In this document: piece by piece, positions 5,118-6,794 of the stretch | Position numbering within the stretch: the stretch's first letter is position 1 | Layout: every line of letters starts with the position of its first letter | NCBI GenBank assembly: GCA_027314685.1 | Contig: DAHVAI010000149.1 | Coordinates: forward strand, 1 to 6,794 | Origin: Nitrososphaerota archaeon | Lineage (GTDB): Archaea > Thermoproteota > Nitrososphaeria > Nitrososphaerales > CADDZS01 | Reading direction: 5' to 3' | Length of the DNA stretch: 6,794 bases | Notes under the pieces: generated by a model | Seen by the model: the letters and a program-made list of their open reading frames with translations, nothing else | Databases searched by the model: none | What the model was told of the DNA's origin: nothing | Made by a program: the position numbers and the translations under genes

Positions 5118-6794
5118 AGAACTGTCAGAAGAATGTAGACCATGACGAATACTATTGCAATCACAATGTAGACAAGATAATAGCTCAAACGCCCAGGCAT
5201 GAACTTTCTTCCAACAAAGTGCGAGAAAGCAAGCAACCATTTCCCAAGAACGTCATAGAACCTCTTGAATACGTCCAGAACTTCTAGCTCCACATAGTAT
5301 TCTTCGGGAGATAGTATCACTACACGCCGTGTTGTCCCGACATGCATGACCCTCTCTCTTGTCTGGAATAGCGCTCTAAGCATTATTCTGATCGGAGTAC
5401 TGTATCCAAACGAATTGTAAAGTTGCGAAGGACTGTTTGGCTGTGGCTGACCGCTAAACCATCCGGCTGTACGGCGTATTCGCCACTTGCCTCCCATCTG
5501 TGATATGAGATAGGGTATTGCAAGCAATCCTATCATGAAGATAGCCACGAATGTAGGCGAGAATCCCCCGAATGGATTGCCTGACAATATTATTAAGGGT
5601 GGAGGAACGCCCAACGAGGCAGACTGGACAAGAGTGGTTGCGTAGGTTTGAAAGAGGGTGAAGACATTGACATGCAGTATTGTCGATGATGCATTAGATG
5701 CAAGAAGGAATATTCCCGGAGCTGCAACTCCAATCACGATGACGAGAGCTGCAAAGTAGACAAAGCTCCAGCTGATGGATGTGAGTTTGTGAGCCTCTTT
5801 GTTCGCAGTCTCCTTTTGTACGATGTCCCGTGACCACAGGATACCAAAGCCATAGGCCTTTGTCATCGCGACTATGATTATTCCTGCAGCAAGAGCAGCT
5901 ACTGCCCCGACCAGTGTACCTATGATCTGGCTCCCAATGTCTCCAAACCTGTAGGATTGAAATAGAACTTCAAGTATCATCCACTCTGAAACAAACCCTG
6001 CCAGAGGCGGAACTGCAGAGAGCGACAGTACTGTCAGCAACCCTGCGGCTCGGGACGCCCTCTTTCCTATCGAATCAGCGGGACCAAGGATGTTGAGATC
6101 GAAGCTGTTCTTGACCTTGCTAGTCCATCCCATCAGCAAGAACATCGATCCCTTTGATATCGAGTGGGAGAACGAGTGATATAGCGCAGCTATCAGCGCA
6201 AGATCTGCAAGGAGAGCGATGTGATAGTACGACGCAAGTATGTAGGCACCAATCGCCACCACTATCAGACCATTGTTCTCAATAGTGCTGTACGCAGGTA
6301 GCCCTTTAGTGTGCTCCGATGCAGAAGCAAAAAGCGCTCCCAGCATCGCAGATATTCCTCCGATTGCGAGCGCAATCCATCCCCACCAGAGCTGGTAGCC
6401 GCCAAGGTGCGTCACTAGGTTGATGAGGCCGTAGACGCCCATCAGAGTAAGAGTCGCCGAAAGAAGTGCTGAAGCGTTTGATGGCGCACTGGAGTGCGCG
6501 ATTGGCAACCACTCGCTCATGTGGAACGGCGCAATACCCATCTTCAGCCCAAACCCTAGAAGAGCGGCAACAAACACCCATGATGCCGTTGTTCCCGTAG
6601 CCAGCACAGCAGAGGTTGATAGAAAATCGAGAGAGTGTAGCCACGCGAATATTCCTGAGAATGCCAGCATTATCAGGACGGTGCTTGCTTCGCCGAATGC
6701 CAGAAACAAGTAGGCAGCGTTCAATACTCCTTTCTTGCTTCCCTTTCCCTGCAGTATCATGAAAAATGACGCGATTGTCATCGTTTCCCATCCA
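5114..6794 (-). CDS. HyfB/NuoL-type antiporter-like subunit of a hydrogenase-4 or complex-I-like complex, 5' part missing
   Basis: A polytopic membrane protein of the proton-conducting transporter family (NuoL/M/N, HycC/HyfB, MrpA/D), closest in character to HyfB. These subunits couple electron transfer in a partner complex to proton or sodium movement across the membrane. Many hydrophobic helices are visible. Key residues are a Glu in the W-E pair at 6785-6790, matching the TM5 Glu of NuoM; a Lys in G-L-K-M-G (6542-6544); and a Lys in HSFSHSISKG (6152-6154). The PPLAGFVSEW segment is also typical. The C-terminal part, with an amphipathic E-L-E-V-L-D-V-F stretch and a final membrane helix, matches HyfB architecture. 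The frame stays open past the ATG at 6779-6781 to the window edge, and the family W-E motif lies upstream of that ATG. The real start is therefore off the right edge, with probably more than 100 residues missing. It seems to be the last gene of a leftward operon whose partners are not visible. Confidence 0.9.
   Translation of the reverse strand, partial: GWETMTIASFFMILQGKGSKKGVLNAAYLFLAFGEASTVLIMLAFSGIFAWLHSLDFLSTSAVLATGTTASWVFVAALLGFGLKMGIAPFHMSEWLPIAHSSAPSNASALLSATLTLMGVYGLINLVTHLGGYQLWWGWIALAIGGISAMLGALFASASEHTKGLPAYSTIENNGLIVVAIGAYILASYYHIALLADLALIAALYHSFSHSISKGSMFLLMGWTSKVKNSFDLNILGPADSIGKRASRAAGLLTVLSLSAVPPLAGFVSEWMILEVLFQSYRFGDIGSQIIGTLVGAVAALAAGIIIVAMTKAYGFGILWSRDIVQKETANKEAHKLTSISWSFVYFAALVIVIGVAAPGIFLLASNASSTILHVNVFTLFQTYATTLVQSASLGVPPPLIILSGNPFGGFSPTFVAIFMIGLLAIPYLISQMGGKWRIRRTAGWFSGQPQPNSPSQLYNSFGYSTPIRIMLRALFQTRERVMHVGTTRRVVILSPEEYYVELEVLDVFKRFYDVLGKWLLAFSHFVGRKFMPGRLSYYLVYIVIAIVFVMVYILLTVL

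Noticed and set aside
6779..6781. ATG as the true start of the antiporter subunit
   Set aside because: The frame continues to the window edge and the conserved W-E pair lies upstream of it, so the gene is truncated by the window.
6306..6791. Second minus-strand open frame of 161 codons within the antiporter gene
   Set aside because: It is out of frame with the well-conserved membrane protein and has a Cys/Arg-rich composition without domain features.

Overview
The window looks like chromosomal DNA of an archaeon of moderate GC content (judged by eye). The main reasons are three promoter-like TATA boxes. Two of them sit about 30-35 bases before GTG or TTG starts that lack Shine-Dalgarno sites, as in leaderless archaeal genes. 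A third precedes a TTG start with a perfect GGTGAT ribosome-binding site. A surface protein with about 21 N-glycosylation sequons, a Thr-rich stalk and a C-terminal membrane anchor points the same way. A Thermoproteota/Thaumarchaeota-related lineage is my best guess, but nothing in the window fixes the taxon.

Left part (1-972): mostly without recognisable genes, except for one small cysteine-rich, probably metal-binding protein on the minus strand (269-499). Its upstream region (500-972) separates it from a divergent plus-strand pair.

Middle left (973-2196): a persulfide-dioxygenase-like metallo-beta-lactamase protein, followed after 37 bases by a FadM/4HBT-type acyl-CoA thioesterase. Both are clearly recognisable, but each is out of frame by one base. 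Restoring one T in a T run repairs each of them. Either these are sequencing errors or the pair is decaying.

Middle right (2197-5117): a 311-base spacer with two dyads and a TATA box, then a 703-residue membrane-anchored glycoprotein of unknown function, then a single-domain universal stress protein with its own promoter.

Right part (5114-6794, minus strand): the C-terminal portion of a HyfB/NuoL-type proton-translocating antiporter-like subunit of a hydrogenase-4 or complex-I-like complex. It runs off the right edge. Its stop codon and that of the stress protein share one CTAG palindrome, so the two genes converge with a 4-base overlap.

Functional links between the genes are weak. The antiporter subunit probably belongs to an energy-conserving complex encoded off the right edge. 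The dioxygenase and thioesterase may form a two-gene transcript. No mobile element, CRISPR array, tRNA or rRNA was found.
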